A stretch of DNA of 64,000 bases, taken from the NCBI RefSeq assembly GCF_900142605.1, contig NZ_FRBL01000001.1, forward strand, positions 186,001 to 250,000. Direction: 5' to 3'. Each line of letters begins with the position of its first letter. Position 1 is the stretch's first letter. This stretch comes from Chitinophaga jiangningensis. Lineage in GTDB: Bacteria > Bacteroidota > Bacteroidia > Chitinophagales > Chitinophagaceae. Shown here in pieces: positions 44,401 to 53,537 of the stretch. The position numbers were made by a program, and so were the translations under genes. The notes under the pieces are model-generated. The model was not told the DNA's origin. It did not search any database and was given only the letters and a program-made list of their open reading frames with translations.

Positions 44401-45167
44401 GCGGTCGGTTGCAATGTTGGGTAAGCACGACGTTTACGCAGTTCTGCGTCCATTACCTCGTAAACGCGTTGTTTGAGGGTATTAATATCGTCGAGTGTAA
44501 GGCCTTCAACCGGGATTTCCGGGAGGAATACCACGCGGCATTTGCCGGGATTCAGCACCATCAGTCCTTTACCGGAAGGGAAGCGGTCGCCCGCATCCAC
44601 GTACAATACCGGTTTAAGTGGTATCTGCATTTCGATGGCCATACGAAAAGCGCCGTTATGGAAAGGACGCAGCGGCTCATTGGTTTCGTTGGTAGTACCT
44701 TCCGGGAACATCAGGATGGAGATACCTGCTTTGAGGCGGCTCATCATTTCACGAACACTCTTGGCTCTGGCAGGAGCGTTGGAGCGATCCACCGGTACCA
44801 CAGAATTTCTATAAATGAACCCAAAAAACGGGATTTTAGACATTTCCACCTTCCCGAGCGGGCGGAAAGGAAGGCGCATCACCTTTACTGCGATGGCAGC
44901 ATCGAGGTAGCTACGATGGTTAACAACGTATATGCATGGTTTGTCGCCGTGTTCAACCAGGTGTTCCTTCGTAACCCGCATCCCTACCAGCGGAAACCAG
45001 GCATGGGCCCAAAATCGCAGGAAATAGAAGATGATATTTCCCCCTTTCTCCTTACCCAGCAGCGATGCCAGGAAAATCGGCGGCAGGATCAGAAACATGA
45101 TTCCCAGGAATATAATGGCGGCGTATACTACATATATAAGACGCAACAATTTCATAAATAACTTCAT
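44397..45167 (-). CDS. plsC: 1-acyl-sn-glycerol-3-phosphate acyltransferase
   Basis: 256 aa membrane enzyme making phosphatidic acid from lysophosphatidic acid. Two N-terminal helices (about 8-35) precede the acyltransferase motifs: NHx4D in 'VVNHRSYLDAAI', the substrate motif 'FPEGTTNETNE' and 'IPLKPVLYV'. Start could also be the internal ATG four codons later. It is the first gene of a coupled pair with priA. Confidence 0.92.
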   Translation of the reverse strand: MKLFMKLLRLIYVVYAAIIFLGIMFLILPPIFLASLLGKEKGGNIIFYFLRFWAHAWFPLVGMRVTKEHLVEHGDKPCIYVVNHRSYLDAAIAVKVMRLPFRPLGKVEMSKIPFFGFIYRNSVVPVDRSNAPARAKSVREMMSRLKAGISILMFPEGTTNETNEPLRPFHNGAFRMAIEMQIPLKPVLYVDAGDRFPSGKGLMVLNPGKCRVVFLPEIPVEGLTLDDINTLKQRVYEVMDAELRKRRAYPTLQPTA

Positions 45168-45239
45168 AAACGCCCCTTGTCAATGGTTTGAATTAGGCTG
45201 GAAAACTACGATTTATATTACTAATAATGAAGTTTTGTG

Positions 45240-45680
45240 CTATTCACAATGGCAGGACCAGTCTTTATCCAGGTCGATACAGGTAACCACTCTGGCGCTG
45301 TTTTTATCACAGGGAGCAAAAACGATACGCAGGTGTTGCCCCTCATGTGAATACCCTTCCAGTGCGAAGGTAGGGCAGGGACGGTCATTAGGATTGGATT
45401 TTTCCAGGTTGACCTCGCCTTTCTGCAGGATTTCGGCCACTTCCGCTTCCGTCACATGGCGACAATCCATACGACATTTGGCATGCTTCGTAAATTCCAG
45501 CCTTGCTTCGCGGTTGAGCAGGGCGCCGGCGACTTTTGGCTCCGGTTTAGGCGGACTGGTAACAATGTTTTTGCTTCCCGGTATAGTGCCTGACTCTCTT
45601 TTCCACCATTCCTGGTGCCACCCTGCCACTAATAAAACGGCTAGCAACAGCACCGGCAGATATTTTTGAACAGATTTCAT
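45240..45680 (-). CDS. DUF4258 domain protein with N-terminal membrane anchor
   Basis: About 146 aa from the ATG at 45680, giving one hydrophobic helix (about 7-25). The C-terminal half is a DUF4258 domain: 'HAKCRMDCRHVTEAEVAEILQKGEVN' and 'RIVFAPCDKNSARVVTCIDLDKDW'. It contains six cysteines in the last 80 residues (including 'HAKCRMDC' and the terminal 'SCHCE'), suggesting disulfides or metal binding outside the cytoplasm. Some DUF4258 proteins relate to toxin-type RNase folds; no partner gene is seen here. Confidence 0.75.
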   Translation of the reverse strand: MKSVQKYLPVLLLAVLLVAGWHQEWWKRESGTIPGSKNIVTSPPKPEPKVAGALLNREARLEFTKHAKCRMDCRHVTEAEVAEILQKGEVNLEKSNPNDRPCPTFALEGYSHEGQHLRIVFAPCDKNSARVVTCIDLDKDWSCHCE

Positions 45681-45743
45681 AAAATTATAACAGCGGCGTA
45701 AAATAGTCAAAATTCCTGACCTGACTATGACATAAAAAGTTGC

Positions 45744-45751
45744 TACCTTTG
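45744..45751 (+). promoter_or_regulatory. Likely -7 element of mtaB
   Basis: TACCTTTG matches TAnnTTTG, 10 bp upstream of the ATG at 45761, and rules out an upstream in-frame start near 45740. Confidence 0.6.
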
Positions 45752-45760
45752 CCGTCCTCT

Positions 45761-47038
45761 ATGGAACAAGTAAAAACAGTAGCATTTCATACCCTCGGCT
45801 GCAAGCTGAACTTTTCAGAAACCTCCTCCCTGAGCAGGTTACTGGAACAGGATGGCTTTGTAAAAACGGATTTTGACAATACCGCCGATGTATATGTGAT
45901 CAATACCTGTTCGGTAACTGATAATGCCGATAAGGAATGCCGTCAGCTGGTGCGCCGTATACAACGCCGCGCCCCTGAAAGCATGGTGGTCATTACGGGT
46001 TGCTACGCCCAGCTGAAACCGGAAGAAATTGCGAGCATTGAAGGGGTAGACCTGGTACTCGGCGCAGCAGAAAAATTCAATATCGCCGAACACCTGAAAA
46101 ACCTCACCAAAGGCGACAGCGCAAAAATCTGCTCCTGCGATATTGAGGATGTAAACTCTTTCCACTCCTCCTACTCCCTGCACGACCGCACCCGTACCTT
46201 CCTGAAGGTACAGGATGGTTGCGACTATGGCTGTACCTTCTGTACCATCCCGATGGCCAGAGGCAAAAGCCGCAGCGATAGTGTTGCTAATGTGGTAAAG
46301 AATGCTGAAACACTCGCCGCAAACGGGGTGAAAGAAATTGTACTGACAGGCGTAAACCTGGGCGACTTCGGAAAAGGCTTTGAAGGCGGTAAGAAGAGAG
46401 AAGAAACTTTTTATGAGCTTATCCAGGAACTGGAAAAAGTAGAAGGGATTGAGCGTTATCGCATCAGTTCCATCGAACCTAACCTGCTGACTGCCGAAAT
46501 CATTGAATTTGTGGCAAACAGCAACAAGTTCATGCCGCATTTCCATATCCCATTACAAAGTGGCAGTAATGAAGTGCTCGGTAATATGCGCCGCCGCTAC
46601 CGCCGCGAGCTCTATGCAGAAAAAGTAGGTATGATCAAACAGTTCATGCCTCACTGTGCTATAGGCGTTGACGTAATTGTTGGCTTCCCGGCAGAGTCGG
46701 ATGCGCATTTCCAGGAAACCTATGATTTCCTCCATAGCCTGGATGTATCCTATCTTCACGTGTTCACCTACTCAGAAAGAGCTAATACGCTCGCGCTGGA
46801 CATCCAGCCGGTAGTACCGGTAAACGTACGCCACGAGCGTAATAAAATACTCCGTAACCTCAGCGTTAAAAAACTGAATTACTTTACGGAACAACATATT
46901 GGCCAAACCCGCAAAGTACTGTTTGAATCACATAACAAAGACGGTATGATGGAAGGGTATACTGATAACTACATTAAGATTACAACACCATTCAGAGAAG
47001 AATGGAGTAATAATATTGTGGATTGGGAGCTGAGATAA
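45761..47038 (+). CDS. mtaB: tRNA t6A37 methylthiotransferase MtaB
   Basis: About 425 aa radical-SAM enzyme that turns t6A37 of tRNA into ms2t6A. The N-terminal methylthiotransferase cluster cysteines are C14, C50 and C81 ('TLGCKLN', 'INTCSV', 'TGCYAQ'), and the radical-SAM cluster is C154-x3-C158-x2-C161 in 'CDYGCTFC'. A TRAM domain ends the protein ('HIGQTRKVLFESHNKDGMMEGYTDNYIKI'). The MtaB form is favoured over MiaB by 'HTLGCKLNFSETSSL'. Start set at 45761 by the promoter motif. Confidence 0.93.
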   Translation: MEQVKTVAFHTLGCKLNFSETSSLSRLLEQDGFVKTDFDNTADVYVINTCSVTDNADKECRQLVRRIQRRAPESMVVITGCYAQLKPEEIASIEGVDLVLGAAEKFNIAEHLKNLTKGDSAKICSCDIEDVNSFHSSYSLHDRTRTFLKVQDGCDYGCTFCTIPMARGKSRSDSVANVVKNAETLAANGVKEIVLTGVNLGDFGKGFEGGKKREETFYELIQELEKVEGIERYRISSIEPNLLTAEIIEFVANSNKFMPHFHIPLQSGSNEVLGNMRRRYRRELYAEKVGMIKQFMPHCAIGVDVIVGFPAESDAHFQETYDFLHSLDVSYLHVFTYSERANTLALDIQPVVPVNVRHERNKILRNLSVKKLNYFTEQHIGQTRKVLFESHNKDGMMEGYTDNYIKITTPFREEWSNNIVDWELR

Positions 47039-47060
47039 ACGCTTCCTCCACACATTATTG

Positions 47061-47088
47061 AAAAGGTGCCGGCAAGCCGGCACCTTTT
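47061..47088 (+). terminator. Terminator of mtaB
   Basis: A 13-bp perfect stem (AAAAGGTGCCGGC / GCCGGCACCTTTT) is followed by more T's, 22 bp after the mtaB stop. Confidence 0.93.
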
Positions 47089-47151
47089 TATTTAGGCCTG
47101 CTATCATCCCATAAGCGAAAATTGTTATTTTTAAGGCCTTATAGCATTCCT

Positions 47152-48345
47152 ATGATGAAAATAACCCTTATGGTTAGTTGCCTGCTGACTTGTATTGCAA
47201 CCTACGCACAAAAAACCATCACAATTGCAGAAGCTGCTCAAACAGTGCCCGCTGGGAAAAAATGGGTGATACCCATCCATAGGAAAGTATTAGTAGGAGT
47301 ACCTGGTAGTACATTGCAATCAGGAACACTTTGTAATGCAACACTACTAACTAAAAACGCGTCCATAGGCATGATAGGTTCGGGTCCTAACCCTTACTCC
47401 CCGCTACACATTTACAAGATCAATATTTCCACATTAGAGCCGTCTGCATTCAGTGGCAACAATGTGATCAGCGTAACACCTGAATCGTTTACCTGGAAAT
47501 CCTTTGAAGACAATAGCGTAACCACCCTAACGGAAAATCTCGTGTTTTATCAAAATGAAATTGTACACGCCCGGGAATGTATGAGAGGTATCCAGGCTTT
47601 TGAATATGCGCTCACTCCTGCTGACCTTAAACAGCTCAACATCAATCAAAAAAAGGCAGTTGTGCCGGCCAATAAGAAAGAAGAAACACCGGAACAAAGG
47701 AAAGTACGGGAAACCAAAGCTGCCGTGGATGCAGGAAAGTCAGTAGAAGACTGGTATCTCAGTAATAAACCTACCCTTTTAGCAGATACCAACTCCCGTG
47801 CTGAAGAAGCGCTGAAAGAAGCACTACGCAACATTATCGGACAAAAGAAAAATCAGCTCCATTTTTTTGAAAAGCATAAAACGGTAATTATGTTTTTCGA
47901 TACCACAGGCCATATCTCCAGCATTTATTCGGATAACATGGATACCGGCAAATTAAGTGTTCCATGGCAACAATATTTTTCAGCCTCCATGCCCGGGGAA
48001 GTAACCATTAACAAAACAAACCGGAAAGTTCCGTTTACTCAAACCATATATATTCAAATCGGGCAAAAAAGCGGAGATGCAAATGGAAGAGTGAAACTTA
48101 TCCGGAATAAAGACAAATCCTATTCAACAGACATTATTCCAAATGCCAATATGGATAGTACTTATAAGGCCCGGCTTAAAGCCTATGCAGCAGGCCGGCT
48201 GATGGATATGAAACCGGGAACATTGAATAATGCTGACATTTCAGGGCACTTCGAAACTTACACCGTTCATTTCAGGTATGCACTTGACCTGCCACCGGTA
48301 AAAACACTGACCATTTACACAATCGACAATATTCAGCTTAATTAG
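47152..48345 (+). CDS. Secreted hypothetical protein
   Basis: About 397 aa from the ATG at 47152, with a signal peptide ending 'IATYAQ'. Residues about 20-150 are beta-rich, about 165-220 are Lys/Glu-rich and helical, and about 225-397 form a further domain with 'TYTVHFRYALDLPPVKTLTIYTIDNIQLN' at the end. No family is recognised. Single gene with its own terminator; likely periplasmic. Confidence 0.65.
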   Translation: MMKITLMVSCLLTCIATYAQKTITIAEAAQTVPAGKKWVIPIHRKVLVGVPGSTLQSGTLCNATLLTKNASIGMIGSGPNPYSPLHIYKINISTLEPSAFSGNNVISVTPESFTWKSFEDNSVTTLTENLVFYQNEIVHARECMRGIQAFEYALTPADLKQLNINQKKAVVPANKKEETPEQRKVRETKAAVDAGKSVEDWYLSNKPTLLADTNSRAEEALKEALRNIIGQKKNQLHFFEKHKTVIMFFDTTGHISSIYSDNMDTGKLSVPWQQYFSASMPGEVTINKTNRKVPFTQTIYIQIGQKSGDANGRVKLIRNKDKSYSTDIIPNANMDSTYKARLKAYAAGRLMDMKPGTLNNADISGHFETYTVHFRYALDLPPVKTLTIYTIDNIQLN

Positions 48346-48356
48346 CTCCTACAATA

Positions 48357-48390
48357 AACGGGAAAGCATTTTAAATAACGCTTTCCCGTT
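48357..48390. terminator. Bidirectional terminator between the hypothetical gene and the DinB gene
   Basis: An 11-bp perfect stem (AACGGGAAAGC / GCTTTCCCGTT) with a 12-nt loop; AGCTCC and GGAGCT extend it outward on both sides. It lies between two convergent genes. Confidence 0.82.
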
Positions 48391-48409
48391 CATGGAGCTT
48401 CAATGCTGT

Positions 48410-49006
48410 TTACTTTGGAAAACCCGCACTATTCTTCACCTCTACCAGCTGCTGCGTATGCCTGTTGGTATGCGCTGCATCCAGCAGTAACAACTGATAC
48501 GCATCGATTGGACCTAAAGGAGATTGCTCTACCACATGGTTACGCAGATCATCTTTAGAGTTCATGACATAGTTGATAAGTGAATCTCTGCGGGCTACAA
48601 AACCAGCGATAATCTGCTGAGAAGTTTGACCACCGGCCGGTACAAATTCTTCCGGCGCCTTTGCCTTTTTGCTACGATCTTCCACCCCCGCGATAATTTG
48701 TTCGTCGGTGAGCTTAATCAGTGATCTTTTGGAAGCATCTGCCGGAGCGCTTACCAGCTGCTGTTCCCAGGCAAACAAGCCGCCTTCGGTTCTGTAAATA
48801 TGCTCTACACACTCAATTACAGACCAGCGGTCCGGTGCAGGCTTATATTTCAATTGCTCTTCAGAAAGGCCAGCTACTTCTTTTAACAGGTTAGCTTTGG
48901 TTTCCTTTAACTGAGTGAGCAGTAAGGATCTGTCTTCCTGCGGCGGGCGCGGTATTACAAAAGCGGAGCATAGTATTACAAATACTAACAGATAGGAAAT
49001 TTTCAT
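48410..49006 (-). CDS. DinB-family protein, exported
   Basis: 198 aa. A hydrophobic N-terminus (1-18) suggests export, then a DinB four-helix bundle: 'LSEEQLKYKPAPDRWSVIECVEHIYRTEGGLF' with the first His ligand, and 'LLLLDAAHTNRHTQQLVEV' with two more His residues, forming the usual three-His metal site. DinB-like proteins include thiol-dependent transferases; the substrate is unknown. Confidence 0.87.
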   Translation of the reverse strand: MKISYLLVFVILCSAFVIPRPPQEDRSLLLTQLKETKANLLKEVAGLSEEQLKYKPAPDRWSVIECVEHIYRTEGGLFAWEQQLVSAPADASKRSLIKLTDEQIIAGVEDRSKKAKAPEEFVPAGGQTSQQIIAGFVARRDSLINYVMNSKDDLRNHVVEQSPLGPIDAYQLLLLDAAHTNRHTQQLVEVKNSAGFPK

Positions 49007-49052
49007 CGTGGTGGTATTTTTTGGTGGTTAAATGCAGAATTGCAGGAGCAAG

Positions 49053-49697
49053 TTACGAAACTTCCAGTGTCTCCAGTATACGAAGAAATTCGCTGCGCGG
49101 AATAAAGTCGGCCCCCAGCGAACGGAGGTGATGAGTTTCCACCTGACAGTCGATCATACCAAGCACATGACTATGATCCTGCACAAAAGTGATAAATGCT
49201 GCTTTGGAAGCATTGCTCACTTTGGCAAACATGGATTCCCCAAAGAAGGCGCGTCCCAGCCGGATGCCATACAAGCCTCCTACCAGCTCATCCCCCTGCC
49301 AGGCTTCAACCGACATGGCAATTTTCATTTCATGCAGGCGAATATAAGCGGCTTCCATATCTCCCGTAATCCAGGTCCCATCCTGATCAACCCGTTCAAT
49401 TTTACGGCAATTGCGGATCACGCCGGCAAAGTTTTGATTATAGGTAATGCGGAAAGTATTTTTCTTCAGTACCTGCTTCATACTGGCAGATACTTTCAGG
49501 CTTTCGGGGAATAGTACAAAACGGGGATCTGGACTCCACCAGAGAATCGGTGGCTCATTAAACCAGGGGAATATGCCGGACTGATAGGCCAGTATCAGCC
49601 TTTCAGGCCTCAGATCTCCTCCTACAGCCAGCAACCCGTCAGGCTCTGCAAACGTTACATCCGGAAATATCAGCTCTTTTGAGAGACGAAAAATCAT
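49053..49697 (-). CDS. aat: Leucyl/phenylalanyl-tRNA-protein transferase
   Basis: 214 aa. It adds Leu or Phe to proteins with N-terminal Arg or Lys, marking them for ClpAP. Signatures are 'FPDVTFAEPDGLLAVGGDLRPERLILAYQSGIFPWFNE', 'WWSPDPRFVL' and 'WQGDELVGGLYGIRLGRAFFGESMF'. It starts 1 bp after the clpS stop codon, so the N-end rule adaptor and transferase form an operon. Confidence 0.96.
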   Translation of the reverse strand: MIFRLSKELIFPDVTFAEPDGLLAVGGDLRPERLILAYQSGIFPWFNEPPILWWSPDPRFVLFPESLKVSASMKQVLKKNTFRITYNQNFAGVIRNCRKIERVDQDGTWITGDMEAAYIRLHEMKIAMSVEAWQGDELVGGLYGIRLGRAFFGESMFAKVSNASKAAFITFVQDHSHVLGMIDCQVETHHLRSLGADFIPRSEFLRILETLEVS

Positions 49698-49698
49698 G

Positions 49699-50007
49699 CT
49701 ATTGGTTAACGGATTCTTCTATAGTGGCACTCAAACCTCTTTCCAGCAGCGCTTCACAAAGGGGACGCAGCTTCCTGTACTCTCCCTGTTTTACCGCATA
49801 TTTACCGTTAAAATGGATAATAAGTGCACATTGCTCCGCCTGCTCATGTGTATGGCCACACACCTCAATCAACGAGGCAATTACCCAGTCGAATGTATTT
49901 ACGTCGTCGTTCCACACCACCAGGTTAAAGGGAAATTGCTCATCCTCCGCTACCAGAACATCCTCCTGTTCCTCCGTAATTACTTCAGTATTAGTGTGTT
50001 CCATCAT
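49699..50007 (-). CDS. clpS: ClpS adaptor of the Clp protease
   Basis: 102 aa. It delivers proteins with destabilising N-termini to ClpA/ClpC. The core reads 'FNLVVWNDDVNTFDWVIASLIEVCGHTHEQAEQCALIIHFNGKYAVKQGE', with the usual N-degron pocket Asn-Asp. It is the first gene of the clpS-aat pair. Confidence 0.95.
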   Translation of the reverse strand: MMEHTNTEVITEEQEDVLVAEDEQFPFNLVVWNDDVNTFDWVIASLIEVCGHTHEQAEQCALIIHFNGKYAVKQGEYRKLRPLCEALLERGLSATIEESVNQ

Positions 50008-50026
50008 TATTAAAGAAAGCTTTATG

Positions 50027-50034
50027 CAAAATTA
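50027..50034 (-). promoter_or_regulatory. Likely -7 element of clpS-aat
   Basis: On the minus strand it reads TAATTTTG, matching TAnnTTTG, 20 bp upstream of the clpS start. Confidence 0.5.
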
Positions 50035-50157
50035 CGCGGAATATTCGTTAATTTATCCACTATTGAGTAATGATAATCCTGATGACGGTTTATAATGACT
50101 GAAAATCAAACCTGATTGACAGCTTATTTTTTCCGCACATCCCTAAAAATTGGTTTT

Positions 50158-52308
50158 ATGAAGCACAGCCTGGTTTTACTAATGAATTTCTCCTTGCCAC
50201 TGAAAGATCCTATTCCTATTTTTTCATTGGTATTGTTCATCATATTGCTGGCCCCTATCATCCTGAGAAAATTCCGTATACCCAGTATTATCGGGCTTAT
50301 CCTGGCCGGTATGCTGATAGGTGATCACGGATTTAAGATTATTGAAAAAGGTAGTATCGATCTATTCGGCAAGGCAGGTTTACTATACATCATGTTCCTG
50401 GCGGGCCTGGAGCTGGACATGAATGAGTTCCGTAAAAACCGCTACAGAAGTATGGTTTTCGGAGCATTTACTTTTTTCATCCCACTCATAATGGGATACC
50501 TGGTATGCACATACGTACTACACTTTAACTTCATGGCTACCCTGCTCATCTCGAGTATGTTCGCCACACATACGCTGGTAGCCTACCCACTGGCAAGCAG
50601 GCTCGGTATTACAAAAAATGAAGCAGTAACCGTAGCCGTTGGTGGAACCATTATTACCGACACCGCCGTACTGGTGATACTGGCCGTTATCACCGGCGCA
50701 GAAGCCGGCAACCTCAATACCGAATTCTGGGTAAGGCTAGCCATTTCCCTGACGGTTTTTGCCACTATCATCCTGTGGCTGATGCCCATGCTGGGACGAT
50801 GGTTTTTCAAAAAAATCAAGGACGACAAAACCTCTCATTTTATATTCGTTCTAGCCCTCGTGTTCCTCTCCGCATTCCTGGCAGAACTGGCCGGCGTAGA
50901 GGGTATCATCGGGGCATTTCTCGCCGGCCTGGCACTTAACCAGCTGATACCGCATACATCTCCCCTGATGAACAGAATTGAGTTTGTTGGTAATGCACTT
51001 TTCATCCCCTTTTTCCTGATCAGTGTAGGGATGCTGGTAGATTTACGGGTACTACTCAAAGGTCCGCAGGCATTGATTATCGCCGGTGCACTCACCATCA
51101 TGGCACTCAGCAGCAAATGGCTGGCCGCCTGGTTTACTCAGCTGACATTCCGTTATACGCCCACACAACGCAGAGTAATCTTTGGACTCAGCAGTTCACA
51201 TGCTGCCGCCACCATCGCAGTTATTCTCATTGGGTTTAACATGCATATTGTAGATGAGAATGTCCTTAACGGCACAGTGATCCTTATACTTGTCACCTGC
51301 CTGGTAGGCTCATTCGTAACAGAAAATGCCGGTCGAAAAATGGCGATCGAGGAGTCGGCCGCAAAACCCGAGCTGCCTGATCAACCTGAACGTATACTCA
51401 TTCCCGTGGCACACCCGGATCGTATTGAGGCACTGCTCGACTTTGCCGTTATGATCAAGGACCCGCAGGCCAATACGCCCATATACCCGCTGGCCATTGT
51501 ACAGGACAACAGCACGGCCAAAGAAAGTATTCACGCCAGTAACAAGATGATGGAAAAAGCCATTATCCATGCTGCCGCTACAGAAAGTCAGCTGCAGGTT
51601 GTTACCCGCATTGACCTCAATATTTCAGATGGCATTTCCCGTGCCGCCACAGAACTGATGGTCAGCGATGTAATACTCGGATGGACGGATAAAACCAGTG
51701 CCACCGACCGTTTCCTGGGCTCCTTCTTTGGAAGCACACTCGATAACGTGCTGCAAAGTGTATGGGAAACCGTGTATGTTTGCCGGTTTCTATATCCACT
51801 CAGTACTACTAAAAAAATGGTGCTGGCACTTCCTAAAAATGCGGAATATGAACAGGGTTTCCTGCATTACCTGCAGAAAATGCTGATGCTTGGAAAACAG
51901 GCAGGAGCAAAGCTGGTTGTATTTTGCGCTAATTCCACCCAAACTATTATTGAGGGATATATAGTACAATCAAAAATGAGCATCGATGTACAATTCCGGG
52001 TATACGACGGTACAGAAGATTTCCTGGCCATCAGCAGGGAAGTAAGCCGAAACGACCTGGTGGCAGTAGTTACAGCCCGTAAAGGCACCTTATCGTACAG
52101 TGCCTACATGGAAAATATACCGGGCAAAATTGAACGTCATTTCAGGGACAACAATGTGATTCTCCTATATCCGGAACAAATTGCAGTGGATTATGTGGAA
52201 GCTGGTATTCAGCCGGAAGACCTTACCCTGGCACCTATCCAGGAGCAGCTGGCAAATTTGAATAAGTTAGGAAAAGCGGTGAAAAGGATTTTCAAACCGA
52301 AGAAATAG
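50158..52308 (+). CDS. Kef/CPA2-type cation:proton antiporter with C-terminal USP region
   Basis: About 716 aa (ATG at 50158; an ATG at 50182 giving MNFSLPLKDP is also plausible). Residues about 20-405 contain 11-13 helices of the Na+/H+ exchanger fold ('FRIPSIIGLILAGMLIGDHGF', 'GKAGLLYIMFLAGLELDMNEF', 'LAELAGVEGIIGAFLAGLALN'). Residues about 425-700 are cytoplasmic universal-stress-protein-like modules ('PERILIPVAHPDRIEALLDFAVMIKDP'). The USP part may sense nucleotides and gate transport. Single gene. Confidence 0.9.
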   Translation: MKHSLVLLMNFSLPLKDPIPIFSLVLFIILLAPIILRKFRIPSIIGLILAGMLIGDHGFKIIEKGSIDLFGKAGLLYIMFLAGLELDMNEFRKNRYRSMVFGAFTFFIPLIMGYLVCTYVLHFNFMATLLISSMFATHTLVAYPLASRLGITKNEAVTVAVGGTIITDTAVLVILAVITGAEAGNLNTEFWVRLAISLTVFATIILWLMPMLGRWFFKKIKDDKTSHFIFVLALVFLSAFLAELAGVEGIIGAFLAGLALNQLIPHTSPLMNRIEFVGNALFIPFFLISVGMLVDLRVLLKGPQALIIAGALTIMALSSKWLAAWFTQLTFRYTPTQRRVIFGLSSSHAAATIAVILIGFNMHIVDENVLNGTVILILVTCLVGSFVTENAGRKMAIEESAAKPELPDQPERILIPVAHPDRIEALLDFAVMIKDPQANTPIYPLAIVQDNSTAKESIHASNKMMEKAIIHAAATESQLQVVTRIDLNISDGISRAATELMVSDVILGWTDKTSATDRFLGSFFGSTLDNVLQSVWETVYVCRFLYPLSTTKKMVLALPKNAEYEQGFLHYLQKMLMLGKQAGAKLVVFCANSTQTIIEGYIVQSKMSIDVQFRVYDGTEDFLAISREVSRNDLVAVVTARKGTLSYSAYMENIPGKIERHFRDNNVILLYPEQIAVDYVEAGIQPEDLTLAPIQEQLANLNKLGKAVKRIFKPKK

Positions 52309-52355
52309 GTGCAAAAAAAATACGCTGATGCATGTCGCTATATTTATTGATCTGC

Positions 52356-52470
52356 GTAGAGACGCCTCGCAGGCGTCTATCAAAACACAATCTCCGCTTA
52401 GATTTTATTGATTAAAGCGGAGATTGTGAAAGTAGATTTATCCGAATAGACACCTGCCAGGCGTCTCTGC
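52356..52470. repeat. MITE-like nested inverted-repeat element
   Basis: The ends (52356-52381 and 52444-52470) are inverted copies of each other with a few differences, and each is itself a small hairpin (AGACGCCT-CGC-AGGCGTCT on the left). In the middle, CACAATCTCCGCTT (52386-52399) pairs perfectly with 52415-52428. It has no coding capacity and lies between the antiporter gene and the convergent DUF2007-like gene. Dispersed non-autonomous repeat is the best guess; local use as a terminator is also possible. Confidence 0.65.
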
Positions 52471-52502
52471 TTCCCGAAATAAATTGTCAACCTATCACTA
52501 TA

Positions 52503-53195
52503 CTATTGCTGTGCATATATAACCTTTACCAGTACTAACCAACAAAGACATAAAAGCAAGGTGGTGATAAGTACCATCCATTTTCCCTGCTCTCTCGTAC
52601 TGTCTGAAAAGGCATAAACGCGGCTCCCATCCGGCAAGGTCTTTTTTGTTAACCGCACAAATGCACCAATAAAAATCCCCAGACAGCTGAAAACACTCAT
52701 ATAAGGAAACGGTACAAAAAGCAGCAGTGGTGACAGGTATCCGATCAATACCAGGTGACCGGGCAACTCCTGCGGTTTGGTTAATGTTTCCAGTCTTTTA
52801 TTTCCGAGGAGATGTAATTGTTCCGGTGTGTAAGTGATCCCTTGTTTCTCCAGCAGCTTTAGGGCAAGTGCATAATCAAAATCCCCCCATTCATCTTTTT
52901 GGGCAATCACGTCCTTTAGTTCTTCTGTGGTGAAAGATAACAGGTAATAGTCCGGCTCCACGTCTTCCGGCGATACAGTGATCATGCTTTTAAGCAGGTT
53001 GTCAGCCTGAGTAAAATAACCGGCAGGAATCTTCACCAGATGGCGCTGATCAAAGTTCTGTCCTACGTACACATGGTCCATCAACAACACTTCTTCCTCA
53101 TATGCAACAGGGATGTTATGCGCTTGTAACAAGGTTACAATTTCAGCCGCTTGCGCTTCGGTATGAAATCGCTTAAAGGTGAGCAATTTTTCCAT
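52503..53195 (-). CDS. DUF2007-like protein with C-terminal membrane helices
   Basis: About 230 aa from the ATG at 53195; the open frame continues upstream only because it reads through a tRNA gene. Residues 1-70 resemble the DUF2007 (PII-like signalling) fold: 'LLTFKRFHTEAQAAEIVTLLQAHNIPVAYEEE'. After a helical linker there are three hydrophobic segments (about 143-180 and 206-228). Function is unknown. Confidence 0.75.
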   Translation of the reverse strand: MEKLLTFKRFHTEAQAAEIVTLLQAHNIPVAYEEEVLLMDHVYVGQNFDQRHLVKIPAGYFTQADNLLKSMITVSPEDVEPDYYLLSFTTEELKDVIAQKDEWGDFDYALALKLLEKQGITYTPEQLHLLGNKRLETLTKPQELPGHLVLIGYLSPLLLFVPFPYMSVFSCLGIFIGAFVRLTKKTLPDGSRVYAFSDSTREQGKWMVLITTLLLCLCWLVLVKVIYAQQ

Positions 53196-53263
53196 AGGTA
53201 AGGTATAGATATATGAAGATATAGTTTTGCGCGACAATATGCAATCGGTGCTATGCATGAAAA

Positions 53264-53288
53264 AAGACCTGTGCAATGCACAGGTCTT
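53264..53288 (-). terminator. Terminator of the tRNA-Val array
   Basis: An 11-bp perfect stem (AAGACCTGTGC / GCACAGGTCTT) with an AAT loop has an A-run on the left, that is a T-run on the minus strand. It lies 9 bp beyond the 3' end of the last tRNA. Confidence 0.88.
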
Positions 53289-53296
53289 AATGTGTG

Positions 53297-53371
53297 TGGG
53301 AGTTGACGGGTTCGAACCGCCGACCCTCTGCTTGTAAGGCAGATGCTCTGAACCAGCTGAGCTAAACTCCC
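53297..53371 (-). tRNA. tRNA-Val (anticodon TAC)
   Basis: 75 nt, full cloverleaf on the minus strand. The acceptor GGGAGTT pairs with AACTCCC, the D-arm is GCTC/GAGC, and the anticodon stem TCTGC/GCAGA carries loop CTTACAA (anticodon TAC). The T-loop is TTCGAAC, the discriminator base is A, and CCA is not encoded. Last of four identical copies. Confidence 0.97.
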
Positions 53372-53399
53372 TTGATGGAAAACTGAATGTCGATAAAAA

Positions 53400-53424
53400 A
53401 AGACCCGTGGAAACCACAGGTCTT
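53400..53424 (-). terminator. Terminator-like hairpin inside the tRNA-Val array
   Basis: An 11-bp stem with one mismatch (AAGACC-C-GTGG / CCAC-A-GGTCTT) and an AAA loop, A-run on the left. It closely resembles the hairpin at the end of the array and lies between the third and fourth tRNAs in transcription order. Confidence 0.8.
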
Positions 53425-53433
53425 AATGTTGTG

Positions 53434-53508
53434 TGGGAGTTGACGGGTTCGAACCGCCGACCCTCTGCTTGTAAGGCAGATGCTCTGAACCAGCTGAGCT
53501 AAACTCCC
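53434..53508 (-). tRNA. tRNA-Val (anticodon TAC)
   Basis: Identical 75-nt copy of the other three, anticodon loop CTTACAA. A terminator-like hairpin follows its 3' end. Confidence 0.97.
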
Positions 53509-53537
53509 TGAAGATCTTTACAATTGAATTAGGTTGG

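Noticed and set aside
52503..53417. Long N-terminal extension of the DUF2007-like protein
   Set aside because: The first 74 codons read through a tRNA-Val gene and its terminator; the family start is the ATG at 53195.
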